A DNA stretch of 64,000 nt from Salegentibacter sp. GTDB lineage: Bacteria; Bacteroidota; Bacteroidia; Flavobacteriales; Flavobacteriaceae. Below, one piece after another: positions 43,313-51,798 of this stretch. The DNA lies in contig CP051246.1 of the NCBI GenBank assembly GCA_017795085.1, positions 3,598,514 through 3,662,513 on the forward strand. The letters run 5' to 3'. The position numbers and the translations under genes are program-made. The first letter of the stretch is position 1; each line of letters begins with the position of its first letter. Below the pieces are notes generated by a model. The model had not been told where the DNA came from and did no database searches. It saw only the letters and a program-made list of their open reading frames with translations.

Positions 43313-45364
43313 TCAAATATCTTTAAAATCTAAATAGTCCAACTTCAAATTTTTGCCATCTTCTTTCTCTCCCTCCCAAGTGATTTTCAAAGTTTGAGTG
43401 CCGGATTCTAAAGTTACTGTTCCCAGAGTGCTTTTTTCAGTTTCCTGTTCTTCGGAATCGGTATAGAAATTCACCGATTGCAAATTGGTTTCATTTATTT
43501 GAAAGCTAAATTCCCCGCCATTGTTGGATTTTATAATATTGGCTTCTATTTCATAAGTACCGTCTTTAGGCCATTCGAAAGTGGTAATAAGCTCATTTTC
43601 ATTTTCAGGGTTGGCATTCCAGATAAGGATTTTATGCCCGCTTACTACTTCAAACAAATCTTCGTGAGCCCAGACTTCAGTTGAGGCCCAACCACCTGAG
43701 TTTTCTTCAATATCCAAATTTTCTCCTTCTACCACCCCTTCTTCACGATATACTTCAAATTCGATTTCGTAATCGTAACGATCTTCCACAGAAACCGGTT
43801 CCAAAGGATCGTTACCGCCCGGTTCTAAATACCAATACACCACCGTAGAGTACTGCGTAGGCCATTCGTTAGGAAAATATTTTTCCATATAACCATCAAA
43901 AGATTCCTGAAAAGGAATATTATCAATAATATGCCAACGATTCATAGGCTGATATCCCATATTGTCCTGGTCAAGTGACTGACTGTGGAAGGGGTGTTCA
44001 AACACCGAAGGATCACACCAGGCATAACCAAAATAATCTTCGGTACCCGTTCCGAAAGTGGAAGGAAATAACTCCCCATCTATAAAAAACTTTTCATCGC
44101 CTTCTCCCCACCAATGCTGGCCGGGGCCTCCCAGGCTACAACTACCACCTTTAGGACTCCAGACATTTAAATGTGTACCCACAAAACGACCTTTCCCTTC
44201 GGTTTCCAATAAAGTCCAATCGGGCCAGCGTTCTTTTTCAAGGGGTTCAAGATCGCGATGCCATTTGGCGTGAAATCGGGCATATCCATCCGCATTTTCC
44301 AAAGATTTATGATCTACTTCCATAGACAATTGAATAGGTTCTTCATATTCGTTATGAATGATGATTTCAGCTCCCTCAGAAAAAGGCATAAACCAGTGGC
44401 TGTACATCCAATCTTCAGTCATACCCATCGTGAAGGTCTTATATTCGTTCCATCCGGGAGAAGTGCCGAAGAAATCTCCCAAAGGCGACCAAACGGAAGC
44501 TTCTTCTTCCCCATCCCACTTAATTTGCAAAGTGGTTTTTCGTAAAATCTCGGCAACTTTTGCACTGTCCTTTTCTGCAATAGAAGCTTTTAAAGAAGTA
44601 ATGGCCCCGGCATCTTCGAGTTTTAAAACCTGTTTTTCTTCGCCAGCTTCAATAGTTTCTTTTATTTCTGAATTTTCTTCGGAAAGTTCCTGGGGATGTT
44701 CGCCCATTTCTTTAGCAAAAAAATCATTAACCTCAGCAAGGGCATCTAATCCGTTATCATCTAAATCGGGAGTAAATTTTGGAACTTTTGTATTTTCCGG
44801 AAAGGTGATATAATTGAAATGATAGTACTGTCCCCAACCCGGTTCAGCCACTATTTTACAGGATTCCTGATAAGTTATCGGAATATAATTATTAAACCCG
44901 CGGGCGTTGGTTTCGTAAACCAGTTCAGAGAATTCAAAAGCGGCCACACTGGGTTTAAAATAATCGATAAAACTTAAATCTAAAACCGATTCTTCCTCTC
45001 CGTCGATATAAATTTTCACCTTTCCATCGGCAGGACTGGCCGACCAAATTCGAACTATGGCACCTGGGCCTTCCATTTCAGCTAGGACTTCATTTTCATC
45101 TTCTTTTCGAATAAACTGGGGATTTAAACCATCATCATTCGCATCCCAATTGATAAATTCTCCGGTAGCCGAATCGACTTTACTTTCGCGATCATAACTG
45201 GACCACATTGCACTTTTCTCGCCTTCTTCAGGTAATTTGGCTAATGCTTCCAAATCGGTTAAACGGTTTACAATCTCAGGATAAGTAAGCTCTTTTTCTT
45301 GTTTTTCACAGGAGATAAGTAATAGTGATAAAACAAATCCTACGGTTATACGCTTTATAAACAT
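43313..45364 (-). CDS. GH172 (DUF2961) family lipoprotein with long insertion and C-terminal jelly-roll
   Basis: About 683 residues from the ATG at 45364, which gives a lipoprotein signal (VGFVLSLLLISCEKQ); an in-frame ATG also lies at 45388. GH172 motifs: LPEEGEKSAMWSSYDRESK, GPGAIVRIWSASPADGKVKI, and GEGDEKFFIDGELFP followed by GTGTEDYFGYAW. The two Glu residues (in GEGDE and GTEDY) are 21 residues apart, the spacing of the acid/base and nucleophile of difructose-anhydride-I synthase (recalled from the characterised family). GH172 enzymes act on alpha-D-fructofuranosides or alpha-D-arabinofuranosides. Unlike its shorter neighbour it has an acidic insertion (about 210-300) and a C-terminal about 130-residue jelly-roll, perhaps a carbohydrate-binding module. 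It is the last gene of the PUL. Confidence 0.88.
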   Translation of the reverse strand: MFIKRITVGFVLSLLLISCEKQEKELTYPEIVNRLTDLEALAKLPEEGEKSAMWSSYDRESKVDSATGEFINWDANDDGLNPQFIRKEDENEVLAEMEGPGAIVRIWSASPADGKVKIYIDGEEESVLDLSFIDYFKPSVAAFEFSELVYETNARGFNNYIPITYQESCKIVAEPGWGQYYHFNYITFPENTKVPKFTPDLDDNGLDALAEVNDFFAKEMGEHPQELSEENSEIKETIEAGEEKQVLKLEDAGAITSLKASIAEKDSAKVAEILRKTTLQIKWDGEEEASVWSPLGDFFGTSPGWNEYKTFTMGMTEDWMYSHWFMPFSEGAEIIIHNEYEEPIQLSMEVDHKSLENADGYARFHAKWHRDLEPLEKERWPDWTLLETEGKGRFVGTHLNVWSPKGGSCSLGGPGQHWWGEGDEKFFIDGELFPSTFGTGTEDYFGYAWCDPSVFEHPFHSQSLDQDNMGYQPMNRWHIIDNIPFQESFDGYMEKYFPNEWPTQYSTVVYWYLEPGGNDPLEPVSVEDRYDYEIEFEVYREEGVVEGENLDIEENSGGWASTEVWAHEDLFEVVSGHKILIWNANPENENELITTFEWPKDGTYEIEANIIKSNNGGEFSFQINETNLQSVNFYTDSEEQETEKSTLGTVTLESGTQTLKITWEGEKEDGKNLKLDYLDFKDI

Positions 45365-45391
45365 AATTTTTTTAATTTTTATTTTCAAAGT

Positions 45392-46948
45392 TTAAGGTCT
45401 GGTTTTATCAGAATTCCTTAATATATTTAAATCGGCTTTCATTTCTTTTACAACTTCAGGATAGTCATTATAAACATTTATATTCTGAGTAGGATCTTCT
45501 TTTAAATTGTATAGTTGAGCCGGTGGTGCATCTGGTTTAATTTCTCCGTTTTCAATATCGCTATTTTTCTGACCAGTAAAAGGAAGCGTTGCTGCCCCTC
45601 CAAAATCATGCATTCCTACATGCTCACCTCCAAAACCTCCACTGTTTTGAGCTGAGATATACATCCAATCTCCTTTTCTAAGGGAAATATTATTTAAATC
45701 TCCCGGGCTCACAATTAAATGTGGCCTTATTTGTTCTGAAGGATTATCCAATAACGCTGGAAGCAGGTTAAAGCTATCTATAGCCTCATCGTCTTGTAAG
45801 TCCCTTTCAAAAAGCGCAGCGAGGGTAGCAGTTAAATCAACATTGCTAATTAATTGATCAGAAACAGAGCTAGCTTCGATCTTTCCAGGCCAGCGCGCAA
45901 TAAAAGGAACTCGATGCCCACCTTCCCAGGCACCAAACTTAAAACCGAATAAATCGCCGTTTATACGATGACCAAAACTATAAGCATCCTGGCCACCCTG
46001 GTTTAACATTCCGCCGTTATCGCTGGTGAAAATCACAAGGGTGCTTTCAGTGAGATTTTCTTCTTCAAGTGTGTTCATCAGTTCTCCTACCATCCAATCA
46101 AGTTCGTGGATAAAATCGCCATATCGGCCGGCATCGCTGGAGCCTATAAAGCGTTTGGCGGGAGTAAAAGGGTGGTGGATATTAGTAGGTGCAAAATATA
46201 AGAAAAATGGGTTCTCTTTATTTTTCCGAATATATTCTACTGCTTTATTTTTTAGGGTGGTTCCTACCAAACTATCTACATACAACTCGTGGGCAGCATC
46301 GGCACCACCAATTTTTTGATGTCCCCGATTCCATTTTTCAGGATAAGGTGCGGTTTTAGCGTCTTTTCCATACTCCATAGGATCGTCTTCTGTTAACCCA
46401 ACAACTTTATGATTTTTAACATACACAAAAGGCGGATGGCTATTAAGTACCGGCACTCCATAATAGTAATCGAAGCCTAGTTCCAAAGGCCCGGGATTTA
46501 GTTCTTCGTTCCAGTTTATAGGGTTTTTATCTCCAAAACCTAAATGCCATTTTCCGATAATTGCCGTCGCGTAATCCTGTTCTTTCATCACATCGGCAAT
46601 TGAAAGTTTGTCAGGGTCAATAATTAAAGAATCGCGGGAGAAAACTGGGTAGGAATTATTTACACGAAAAGCATATTCGCCGGTAATTAAAGCATAGCGG
46701 GAAGGGGTACAAACCGCAGAGGCAGAATGCCCGTCTGTAAATCTTTTGCCTTCAGCAGCAAGTTTATCAATATTCGGGGTTTGTACTTTAGTAGCCCCGT
46801 AAACGCCGGTGTCTCCATATCCTAAATCGTCGGCATTTATGATAATTACGTTCGGCTTTTCAGGATTTTGGGCAAAACTGTTTATACTGAAAAACAAAAG
46901 TAAGACCAGAAAAAATAATGGTAATTGCATATTTGATATAGATTTCAT
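45392..46948 (-). CDS. S1-family sulfatase (secreted)
   Basis: A 518-residue secreted sulfatase (signal peptide LLLFFSINSFAQ). The formylglycine signature is CTPSRYALITG with Cys80, preceded by the metal-binding pair Asp40-Asp41 (NADDLGYGD). IGKWHLGFG and VIFTSDNGGML supply further active-site residues. All core S1 motifs are intact, so it should be active after oxidation by a formylglycine-generating enzyme (not in the window). It removes sulfate esters from a polysaccharide fragment; the subfamily cannot be told by eye. The gaps are 10 bp to the upstream GH172 gene and 27 bp to the downstream one. Confidence 0.93.
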   Translation of the reverse strand: MKSISNMQLPLFFLVLLLFFSINSFAQNPEKPNVIIINADDLGYGDTGVYGATKVQTPNIDKLAAEGKRFTDGHSASAVCTPSRYALITGEYAFRVNNSYPVFSRDSLIIDPDKLSIADVMKEQDYATAIIGKWHLGFGDKNPINWNEELNPGPLELGFDYYYGVPVLNSHPPFVYVKNHKVVGLTEDDPMEYGKDAKTAPYPEKWNRGHQKIGGADAAHELYVDSLVGTTLKNKAVEYIRKNKENPFFLYFAPTNIHHPFTPAKRFIGSSDAGRYGDFIHELDWMVGELMNTLEEENLTESTLVIFTSDNGGMLNQGGQDAYSFGHRINGDLFGFKFGAWEGGHRVPFIARWPGKIEASSVSDQLISNVDLTATLAALFERDLQDDEAIDSFNLLPALLDNPSEQIRPHLIVSPGDLNNISLRKGDWMYISAQNSGGFGGEHVGMHDFGGAATLPFTGQKNSDIENGEIKPDAPPAQLYNLKEDPTQNINVYNDYPEVVKEMKADLNILRNSDKTRP

Positions 46949-46958
46949 AGCATTTATT

Positions 46959-48170
46959 TTAATTACTTTCTGAAAGGTTTTTAGTTCTTACCTCTACTTC
47001 CTGCAAAGCAGATAAATTACTGCTGGGTTTATCCAGGTAAAAATAGGCCGTTGCTGACACATCATCGCTACGATAGAAATTTGTCCAGCCATTCGGAAAA
47101 TCCTGATCGTTTAAATCCGGTGAATTAGGAAGTTCCAACAACTTTGTAAATTCCGGGGCGTAGTCTATAGTAATGGGTATCAACTCGGCGCCATTGGCAA
47201 CCAGGTCTCTTACCTTATCTCTTGGCGCACCGCCAATTTGTTGAATATCAACCTGAATCTCTTCATAAAAATAAACCGGATCCGGAATATGATATCGATA
47301 GAAGGCAAATTCCCCTTTTTCGGAATTGGCAATTAGTGAACCTTGTGTTTGATGATCGTAAGTTCCCTGTCCGTAGGCAGCACCCACGTAATCTTCGGTT
47401 CCTGATCCTACCAAGCTGGGAAATTCCGTATCCTGATCTAAATAGATTTTAACCTCACCTTCTCCCCACCAGGTATCTTCGTATTTTTCATTAGTGATTA
47501 TACCCATATTTGTTCCTAAAAACCGGCCCTTACCCTGGATTTTAGGAAGGATTTTAAAGTCCTCTTTTAGTTCGGTAGCGAGATTTCTGCTCCAGTAAGT
47601 ATGGAAATACAATATTTCCTCGGGATGTTCTTTTTGAACCAAATTTACATCATAGAAAAGAGCATTCAGATCATTATCAGATTCATTGGTAATTCTAATT
47701 ATGGCCTCTTCTTTAAAAGGCATCGGAATAAAGCTATTGAATGATCTGCCTTCGGGATCGCTAAACAGTTCGCTTTCAAAAGGAACTTTTTTACCCAGGC
47801 CCACACCGAAAAAATCCCCGAGTGGTGCGGAAACTGCCGGCTTTTCTTCACCTTCCCAAAACATCTCAATTTTAAGGGAGCGAAGCATTTCCGGGCTTCG
47901 GTCACTCACCGTAAGCCATATACGCTGAATTATACCGCTACCTTCAATGGAAACCAAGTCAATGCTTTCTCCTGCGGGAAGTCGGTTAAAAGCGTGGCCT
48001 TTAGCGCCCTTATTTTCCTTACCGCCAACACCTTTTTCTCCTTTAGGATTTTCAAAGCTTGTCCAGGTGGTTTGTGTTTTTTGTTGAGGAAGCTCATATA
48101 AGGAGTTTTGACCAAAGCTGTTTATAGATAGTAATACGCCTAAAGCAATTATTAATTTTTTACAAATCAT
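46959..48170 (-). CDS. GH172 (DUF2961) family protein, short form
   Basis: A 403-residue secreted protein (signal peptide IALGVLLSINSFGQ), close to the basic GH172 length. Motifs: KTQTTWTSFENPKGEKG, EGSGIIQRIWLTVSDRSPEM, GDFFGVGLGKKVPFES, WWGEGEVKIYLDQDTEFP and GSGTEDYVGAAYG. The two Glu residues in GEGEV and GTEDY are 22 residues apart, close to the known catalytic spacing. It lacks the insertion and C-terminal jelly-roll of the second copy at 43313, so the two probably act on different linkages or stages. GH172 covers fructofuranosidase and D-arabinofuranosidase activities. It is 61 bp downstream of the barrel enzyme and 10 bp upstream of the sulfatase. Confidence 0.9.
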   Translation of the reverse strand: MICKKLIIALGVLLSINSFGQNSLYELPQQKTQTTWTSFENPKGEKGVGGKENKGAKGHAFNRLPAGESIDLVSIEGSGIIQRIWLTVSDRSPEMLRSLKIEMFWEGEEKPAVSAPLGDFFGVGLGKKVPFESELFSDPEGRSFNSFIPMPFKEEAIIRITNESDNDLNALFYDVNLVQKEHPEEILYFHTYWSRNLATELKEDFKILPKIQGKGRFLGTNMGIITNEKYEDTWWGEGEVKIYLDQDTEFPSLVGSGTEDYVGAAYGQGTYDHQTQGSLIANSEKGEFAFYRYHIPDPVYFYEEIQVDIQQIGGAPRDKVRDLVANGAELIPITIDYAPEFTKLLELPNSPDLNDQDFPNGWTNFYRSDDVSATAYFYLDKPSSNLSALQEVEVRTKNLSESN

Positions 48171-48231
48171 AAATTATAGTTACACGATTAAATTTAAAAA
48201 TAAACAATTTAAAGAAATTAAAAATCATATA

Positions 48232-50307
48232 TTAAAAATTAGAATCTAAATACTCCTTTCCATAATGATCCAATATTCGATTATAGGCTTCTGAAGCTGC
48301 TCCATTTCCCCAATCATAAATAGTGAATTCACCAATACCCAGGCCCTCCTTATTTGTAGTTCCATTATGCCCATAATTCTCCATCATAAACCCATAATCT
48401 TCTTTTGCGAAAAAAGGATATTTAGTTTCCCATTGTTTTTTAGTTATTTCATTTTCCGGTGCATACATCATAGAAAATGATGCCTTTAATGCTGCCAAAC
48501 CACGCTGGATATATTCTTCTTTATTTAGTAGTTCTCCATAGTCAAGTATTAATTCTGAAAACAAGCTTTGTCTTGAATCATTCCATTCCGCATCGGCATT
48601 CATAACCCCAAACCCTCCTAAAACCGGCACGTGCATAAATGGGGGTTGCCATACGGCCTGGGTCATTAACAGCTCATCTATTGTACGCTTTCCATAATCC
48701 AAATATTCCTGTTCTTCTGTGATTTTGTAGCTAGCCAAAAGTGCCTGGGCAGTCCAAAAAATTGAAAAGTTATTCTGTTTATACATATTATTCCTGACTA
48801 CTTTTTGATCCACTAAATCTTCTGAACCATACCTGCTGCATGACCAGTATGTTTCAAAATCTTCCCATTTTCCTATAGGAATAATTTCTGCGATGATCAC
48901 ATCCATAGCTTTTATAGCAGATAGGCGATATTTCTCCTCCCCTGTTAATTCATACAATTTGAGTAAAAATGTTACCGACATAGCCGTTTCTGGGGACTGA
49001 TTGAGATGTTTCATCGGCTCTAATATTTCAACAGACAACCAGCCCGGAAAGAACCCGCTTTTATCCTGAACTTCAATAAGTGCATCTCCATATTTCTGGG
49101 CATAATTTAATAATCGCGGATCTTCTTCCAGTTCTTCAAACCAAATTAACATTTGGTAAGCGGTAAAACTCATATCTAGAATATGAAAGGGCGATTGTTT
49201 AGGATCGCCGGTATATGGATTCCTATTTGAATTACCAAAGTAGACCTCTTTCCAGGGAGCACCTGGTTTAGTTTTTTTTGTAGGTCCCACAACACTATAA
49301 AAGAATCCATTTTTTTGAGGAAAAGAAAGTGCGAGTTCTTTAGTTTTTCTTGCGTGGTCCAGTAGCTCCCTATCATTAACACGTTGAGCATACCGGAATA
49401 GGCCTGAAGCAGATCTTAAAGAGTTAAACCACGCCTGATTCCACACTGAAGTAAATTCACGTTCCGTCGGTTCTTCCGGAAAATTTGGGCTCTTTGTCAC
49501 ATTCACTATGAAAATTGGAGCTCCCACTTCATTCCCTTCAGTGTTTTTGTAATATTGCCAAACCTGATCTTTCCAATATTTAAAAGCCCAATTATAAGTA
49601 TGTTTTACGTAGGGCTCCAAATCGTCCTGGGGTAAAGGATCTCCTTTTTTATATAATTGCTTGCCCCATTTGTTCCAAAAAAAAGCATTTAATTCCCTCC
49701 ATGGATTGCCCATTCCTTCCTGTTTTTTCTTGGTCATGATATAAAAACCGAACACCAATTCTCCCGGAGGATAGAAAGCTCCGGATTCACGGGTATATAA
49801 AACGTGCTCTTTTATTTTTGACTGGCTTAAACCTAAGGTAAGTTCATTTTCAGGAGCATTCATATCCATGTACCATTCCACTGGAAATTCTTCATCTAAT
49901 AAATCTATATCCGGCACAATGCTGAGCTGTTTTGTATCTGAAGCTACAATCAAGGCCGGTGACCTAAAAACGTGTTGCGGAATTATATGATCCTTAGTTG
50001 GAGTTAAATGTGGAGACCAGTGAAAATTGGCGTCAAATTCAGGTGAGATTTTTAGCCGCCAGTCATCCTGAAAAACTGTATCTTTTAAATTCCAAGTTAA
50101 AGACACCTTAGTTAAGTTCGAATCTATTACTTCATATTTAACAATTGGTGCTATTTCCCCTAAAGGCTCATATTCGATTGCCTTTATAAACTCCTTTACT
50201 TCTTCAGGATAATCATCTTTATCCTTTTTACAGCTAAACATTGATAATAAATATATTATGGATAAGGAATATTTTATACAGACAATTAAAATTCTTTTAT
50301 GTTTCAT
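48232..50307 (-). CDS. Unclassified lipoprotein with (alpha/alpha)-barrel-like catalytic domain
   Basis: About 691 residues from the ATG at 50307, chosen over an upstream in-frame ATG (50346) because it gives a lipoprotein signal (YLLSMFSCKKDKDD). Residues about 30-270 are a beta-rich domain (YEPLGEIAPIVKYEVID). Residues about 300-690 show paired helices with the repeat style of (alpha/alpha)6 toroids (SFTAYQMLIWFEELEEDPRL, SPETAMSVTFLLKLYELTGE, NNFSIFWTAQALLASYKITE, LFSELILDYGELLNK). I do not recognise a CAZy family. Candidate acidic and aromatic residues include VRNNMYKQN and YDWGNGAASEAYNRIL. Its neighbours are a sulfatase and GH172, so a glycoside hydrolase, lyase or epimerase role on the same glycan is likely (inference). 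It has about 80-bp upstream and 61-bp downstream gaps. Confidence 0.6.
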   Translation of the reverse strand: MKHKRILIVCIKYSLSIIYLLSMFSCKKDKDDYPEEVKEFIKAIEYEPLGEIAPIVKYEVIDSNLTKVSLTWNLKDTVFQDDWRLKISPEFDANFHWSPHLTPTKDHIIPQHVFRSPALIVASDTKQLSIVPDIDLLDEEFPVEWYMDMNAPENELTLGLSQSKIKEHVLYTRESGAFYPPGELVFGFYIMTKKKQEGMGNPWRELNAFFWNKWGKQLYKKGDPLPQDDLEPYVKHTYNWAFKYWKDQVWQYYKNTEGNEVGAPIFIVNVTKSPNFPEEPTEREFTSVWNQAWFNSLRSASGLFRYAQRVNDRELLDHARKTKELALSFPQKNGFFYSVVGPTKKTKPGAPWKEVYFGNSNRNPYTGDPKQSPFHILDMSFTAYQMLIWFEELEEDPRLLNYAQKYGDALIEVQDKSGFFPGWLSVEILEPMKHLNQSPETAMSVTFLLKLYELTGEEKYRLSAIKAMDVIIAEIIPIGKWEDFETYWSCSRYGSEDLVDQKVVRNNMYKQNNFSIFWTAQALLASYKITEEQEYLDYGKRTIDELLMTQAVWQPPFMHVPVLGGFGVMNADAEWNDSRQSLFSELILDYGELLNKEEYIQRGLAALKASFSMMYAPENEITKKQWETKYPFFAKEDYGFMMENYGHNGTTNKEGLGIGEFTIYDWGNGAASEAYNRILDHYGKEYLDSNF

Positions 50308-50390
50308 TTTATAAAACCTTTCTTTAATCATGGCTATCAAAAGCACCTAAAATTGAGGGGAATCCTTACATATTTTGACTTATACCAAAA

Positions 50391-51791
50391 TTATATTTTT
50401 TTGATCATCTGATTTTCACCCGGGTGTACATTCTTTTGATGCTCTTTCAAGAGTTTTTTAATTTCCTTTACCACTTCAGGAAATTCTTCAATAATATTGA
50501 ACCGCTCAGATGGATCCTTCTGAATGTTAAATAATTTTAGCTCATCCAGTTTTCCAAGTTTTTCAGGATATCCATTTGGGTTATTTTCATAAAAATATAA
50601 TTTATAATCACCCTTCCTTGCTGCAAAAACGTTAGTACCGTGGTAATAAAACATTTCCTCTCTGGAACTCTTTTTATTCTCAATTAAAGTAGCTGATAAA
50701 TCATAGCCATCATAATTTCTATCTTGCGATAAAGATGCCCCTGAAATTTTTGAAATGGTGGGCAATAAATCTAAAGTACTTCCAATATCCATAATTACAT
50801 CAGGTTCTATTTTTCCGGGCCACCAAAAGATAGCAGGTACTCGCATACCGCCTTCGTAAGAAGTAGCTTTTGCTCCATATAATGGCCCCGGGCTTCCTCC
50901 ATTTACATTTAAAACTGTCCAGGGACCATTATCAGAAGTAAATACCACCATTGTATTTTTTTCCAAATCATATTCTTTTACGGTTTTTAAAACTTCTCCA
51001 ACACTCCAATCCAACTCTTCAACAACATCACCATACAAACCCCGTTTACTGGTTCCCAGAAAATCATCGGAAGCAAACAAAGGAACATGGGGCATATTGT
51101 GAGCCAGATAAATAAAGAAGGGATTTTCTTTATTTTCAACAATAAATTTTTGAGCTTCCTCCGTATATCTTTTAGTGATCGTATTTTGTTGAGCCGGTCT
51201 TTCAATTATTTCTTCATTTCTCATAAGAGGGACATTAAAATATTCGATTTTTGGATCAGCATTAGCCTCGGCATGAGTGAGATTTGTGGTAGGATTCATA
51301 TCATTACTGTAGGGTATCCCAAAATAGGAATCAAATCCCTGGTTAGTAGGCAAAAACTCAGGTAAATGTCCTAAATGCCATTTCCCAATAGCTGCTGTTT
51401 TATATCCCTTCTTTTTCAATATTTCTGCTATAGTAATTTCTTCAGGTGGTAAACCTCCAGCTGAATTTGGAAAAAATACACGTGCACCCTCGTTAGTATC
51501 GGTTCCACTTCTAATGGGCAATCTCCCAGTTAGTAATGCGGCTCTGGACGGTGTACAAACATTTGCCGCAACATAAAAATTAGTCCATCGTTGACCTTCC
51601 CTGGCCATTTGATCGATATAGGGTGTTTGTATACTTGGATGCCCCTGAATTCCTAAATCTCCATATCCTAAATCGTCAGTAAAAATGATTATTATATTAG
51701 GTGTCTTCTCTTGCTGGCAGTACAAACATTCAAAGAGACTATAAACAGCTATGAAGAAACTTATTAAGCTTGATTTGAAATGTATTTTCAT
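50391..51791 (-). CDS. S1-family sulfatase
   Basis: A 466-residue sulfatase with an N-terminal hydrophobic export signal (SLISFFIAVYSLFECLYC, possibly a lipobox). Metal ligands Asp39-Asp40 occur in FTDDLGYGDLG, and the formylglycine Cys79 is in NVCTPSRAALLTGRLP. IGKWHLGHLPEF and VVFTSDNGPW complete the core. It is intact, with the length of a single-domain S1 enzyme. It differs clearly from the sulfatase at 45392 around the substrate pocket (RLPIRSGTDTNEG versus EYAFRVNNSYP), so it should remove a different sulfate group. It is 7 bp after the DUF4185-like gene. Confidence 0.92.
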   Translation of the reverse strand: MKIHFKSSLISFFIAVYSLFECLYCQQEKTPNIIIIFTDDLGYGDLGIQGHPSIQTPYIDQMAREGQRWTNFYVAANVCTPSRAALLTGRLPIRSGTDTNEGARVFFPNSAGGLPPEEITIAEILKKKGYKTAAIGKWHLGHLPEFLPTNQGFDSYFGIPYSNDMNPTTNLTHAEANADPKIEYFNVPLMRNEEIIERPAQQNTITKRYTEEAQKFIVENKENPFFIYLAHNMPHVPLFASDDFLGTSKRGLYGDVVEELDWSVGEVLKTVKEYDLEKNTMVVFTSDNGPWTVLNVNGGSPGPLYGAKATSYEGGMRVPAIFWWPGKIEPDVIMDIGSTLDLLPTISKISGASLSQDRNYDGYDLSATLIENKKSSREEMFYYHGTNVFAARKGDYKLYFYENNPNGYPEKLGKLDELKLFNIQKDPSERFNIIEEFPEVVKEIKKLLKEHQKNVHPGENQMIKKI

Positions 51792-51798
51792 ACTGAAT

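Noticed and set aside
44358-44813. A 151-codon plus-strand frame opposite GH172
   Set aside because: Low-complexity Ser/Pro composition, typical of an antisense shadow.
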